Assembly: GCA_947626205.1 (NCBI GenBank)
Contig: CANQRO010000062.1
Span: forward strand, 1-8,152
Length of the DNA stretch: 8,152 bases
DNA from: an uncultured Clostridia bacterium
GTDB taxonomy: Bacteria > Bacillota > Clostridia > TANB77 > CAG-508
Reading direction: 5' to 3'
This document shows, in pieces, positions 6,620-8,152 of the stretch (positions are counted from its first letter, which is position 1; each line of letters begins with the position of its first letter). The notes beneath the pieces are model-generated. The model worked only from the letters and a program-made list of their open reading frames with translations. It did not search any database and had not been told where the DNA came from. Made by a program: the position numbers and the translations under genes.

Positions 6620-8035
6620 ATGGAAGAGCCAGAAGAAAAATCAAAAAAAAGTATAAAGCAAGAAGAAAAAATTAAGAAAAAAAATTTAAAAAAAGAAAAG
6701 AAAATGCAAAAAAAAGAGAAAAGGAAAAAAAGCATAGCATGGAAAATATTTAAGATCTTTATTATATTAGCGATAATTGCAATACTAATTTATGGAGGAA
6801 TATTTTTATATAAAATGAAAAGAAATGGAGGGGGCTTACAAGGATTTATAGCAACAGCTATTGGACATGATGAAAATACTTTAAAGGATTTAGACCCTAT
6901 ACGTTTTTTAGTAGTTGGAATTAGTGGATACGAAGAAGACTATAAACTAGCAGACACCATAATGCTATGTTCATATAATCCTAAGACTCAAAAAGCATCA
7001 ATATTATCAATTCCAAGAGACACTTATGTAGGTAAAAATAAAGAGAAAGCATCAGCAAGTTATAAGATAAATGCAGTATATAGAAATGGTGAAAATTTAG
7101 ACGGGATGGTAGAAGCAATTGAAAATATTACAAATTTAGAAATAGCAAATTATTTTGTAATAGATACAGACGCATTAATACAATTAGTTGATGCAATAAA
7201 TGGAGTAGACTTTGATGTACCAATAGACATGAATTATGATGATGATGGACAAGGGCTACATATTCATTTAAGTGCTGGCTTGCAACATTTAAATGGTGAA
7301 CAAGCTGAAGGATTAGTAAGATTTAGACATAATAATAACGGAACAAGCTATCCAACTTCATATGGAGATAATGATTTAGGAAGAATGAAAACTCAAAGAG
7401 CATTTATTGAAGCCACTTTAAAACAAACATTAAGACCAGAAAATATATTACATTTAACTAAAATTGCAGAAATTGCTTTTAACAATATAAAAACCAATAT
7501 GACATTTAATACAATAAAAGATTATATACCTTATGCTGTTAGTTTCTCTACAGAGAATTTACAAACAGGAGTATTACCAGGAGCATCTGAACTAACAAAC
7601 AAAATATGGATATATAATGTAGATAAAAAGAAAACTCAACAAATAGTAGAAGAATTATTTATTGAACCAGAAGTAGAAGTAATAGAAGATGAAGATGCTG
7701 TTAATAATATAGAAGGTACTACTATACAAGATAAAAACAATGTAAATTCTAATATTTCAAGCAGTAGTAGTGATGTTCAAATAGAAGTTTTAAACGGAAG
7801 TGGAAGTGCAAAGAAATTATCAGAAGCGGTAAATAAATTAGAAAAGAAAGGTTATCATATTATAAAAACAGGAAACACAAGTACAATAAACAAGACATCA
7901 ATAATAAATAGAACAAATCAAAAAACGAGTATATCTAATGCAATAAAAAAAGCTTTAGGAAAAGGAGAAATAATAAAGCAATCAAATAATTCTAAAGTAG
8001 ATTATACCATCATATTAGGAAAAGATTACGAATAG
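6620..8035 (+). CDS. LytR-CpsA-Psr family cell-wall glycopolymer ligase with LytR_C domain
   Basis: LCP proteins transfer lipid-linked anionic glycopolymers, such as teichoic acids or capsule, to peptidoglycan on the outer face of the membrane. The 471-residue protein has a very lysine-rich cytoplasmic start (8-38), one membrane anchor (about 41-64) and the LCP domain (about 95-345). Conserved residues are visible: DTIML with Asp112, SIPRDTYV with Arg133 and Asp134, KINAVY (149-154), RFRH with Arg235 and Arg237, and GRMKTQR (255-261). A low-complexity acidic and serine linker (346-385) leads to a C-terminal LytR_C domain (387-468) opening with the typical VEVLNGSG-like QIEVLNGSG. ATG 6620 lies 12 bases after GGAGAGG (6601-6607), a long spacing, but no other in-frame start is nearby. 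The DUF5711 and CvpA neighbours suggest a shared envelope role. Which polymer it attaches cannot be told. Confidence 0.92.
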   Translation: MEEPEEKSKKSIKQEEKIKKKNLKKEKKMQKKEKRKKSIAWKIFKIFIILAIIAILIYGGIFLYKMKRNGGGLQGFIATAIGHDENTLKDLDPIRFLVVGISGYEEDYKLADTIMLCSYNPKTQKASILSIPRDTYVGKNKEKASASYKINAVYRNGENLDGMVEAIENITNLEIANYFVIDTDALIQLVDAINGVDFDVPIDMNYDDDGQGLHIHLSAGLQHLNGEQAEGLVRFRHNNNGTSYPTSYGDNDLGRMKTQRAFIEATLKQTLRPENILHLTKIAEIAFNNIKTNMTFNTIKDYIPYAVSFSTENLQTGVLPGASELTNKIWIYNVDKKKTQQIVEELFIEPEVEVIEDEDAVNNIEGTTIQDKNNVNSNISSSSSDVQIEVLNGSGSAKKLSEAVNKLEKKGYHIIKTGNTSTINKTSIINRTNQKTSISNAIKKALGKGEIIKQSNNSKVDYTIILGKDYE

Positions 8036-8085
8036 AATAAAAACATTATTTAAATAATAAAAAACAAAACGAGGGAAAAATGAAG

Positions 8086-8128
8086 TGAACCCAAAATGTT
8101 AGACAAAAAGTTTAACAAGGAGGGTTCA
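8086..8128 (+). promoter_or_regulatory. Nested hairpin at the IS end, overlapping the transposase ribosome binding site
   Basis: An outer stem TGAACCC/GGGTTCA (8086-8092 with 8122-8128) encloses a symmetric 5 by 5 internal loop and an inner stem GTTAGAC/GTTTAAC (8098-8104 with 8110-8116, one G-U in RNA) around an AAAAA loop. Six T follow at 8129-8134. The ribosome binding site AAGGAGG (8117-8123) lies in the internal loop and the outer stem. Transcripts entering from the LCP gene would fold this structure and either terminate or hide the site. Confidence 0.6.
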
Positions 8129-8134
8129 TTTTTT

Positions 8135-8152
8135 ATGTCAAAATATTCAAAG
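8135..8152 (+). CDS. Start of IS3-type transposase OrfA (partial)
   Basis: Only six codons are inside the window: ATG then S-K-Y-S-K, the common opening of IS150-group OrfA helix-turn-helix proteins. ATG 8135 is 11 bases after AAGGAGG (8117-8123). The 3' part is cut by the window edge. The call rests on this short start plus the terminal repeat just upstream. Confidence 0.5.

Larger units (their letters stand above)
8081..8152 (+). mobile_element. Left end of an IS3-family (IS150-like) insertion sequence, cut by the window edge
   Basis: TGAAGTGAACCC at 8081 followed by AAAATGTTAGACA resembles the left terminal repeat of IS3-family elements of the IS150 type, which begin with TG and carry a GTTAGACA-like block. 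A transposase-like start follows after about 40 bases with a strong ribosome binding site. The exact outer boundary and any target duplication cannot be seen because the right end lies outside the window. Confidence 0.6.

Noticed and set aside
8045..8058. ATTATTTAAATAAT palindrome after the LCP gene as terminator
   Set aside because: It is all A/T with no loop and no T-run on the transcript strand; such palindromes are expected by chance in DNA this AT-rich.

Overview
The window is very AT-rich, with short intergenic gaps, strong AGGAGG-type ribosome binding sites and mostly AGA arginine codons. A spore photoproduct lyase homologue, a LytR-CpsA-Psr protein and several families common in Clostridia point to a low-GC, Gram-positive, spore-forming Firmicute, probably an uncultured gut-type Clostridia. 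No species can be named from the sequence alone.

Left part (1-3475). At the left edge, on the minus strand, a textbook sigma-A promoter drives the exact 5' half of a tRNA-Arg(UCU). The match stops at the end of the anticodon loop and the 3' half is not in the window. Upstream of it on the same strand lies splB (157-1155), a radical-SAM spore photoproduct lyase homologue with a possible forespore promoter. Its start faces a PF06541-type membrane protein gene (1256-1981, plus). That gene converges on a HAD-fold pyrimidine 5'-nucleotidase of the mostly eukaryotic cN-III/UMPH-1 type (1998-2783, minus), and one perfect hairpin covers both stop codons. Next is a GDT1/TMEM165-type cation exporter, probably for Mn2+ (2861-3475, minus), with a hairpin that touches its ribosome binding site.

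Right part (3600-8152, plus strand). A YkvI-like membrane transporter gene carries a one-base insertion near its 5' end and is annotated as a frameshifted pseudogene. An envelope block follows: a membrane-anchored beta-propeller-like DUF5711 protein and a CvpA-family membrane protein in one operon, then a LytR-CpsA-Psr cell-wall glycopolymer ligase behind its own promoter. The window ends in the left end of what looks like an IS3-family (IS150-like) insertion sequence. Its terminal repeat folds into a nested hairpin that captures part of the transposase ribosome binding site.

I see no defence system, CRISPR array or obviously new multi-gene system. The best leads are the half tRNA behind an intact promoter, the SplB homologue lacking the expected hydrogen-donor cysteine, the bacterial cN-III-like nucleotidase, the ykvI frameshift and the RNA structure at the IS end.
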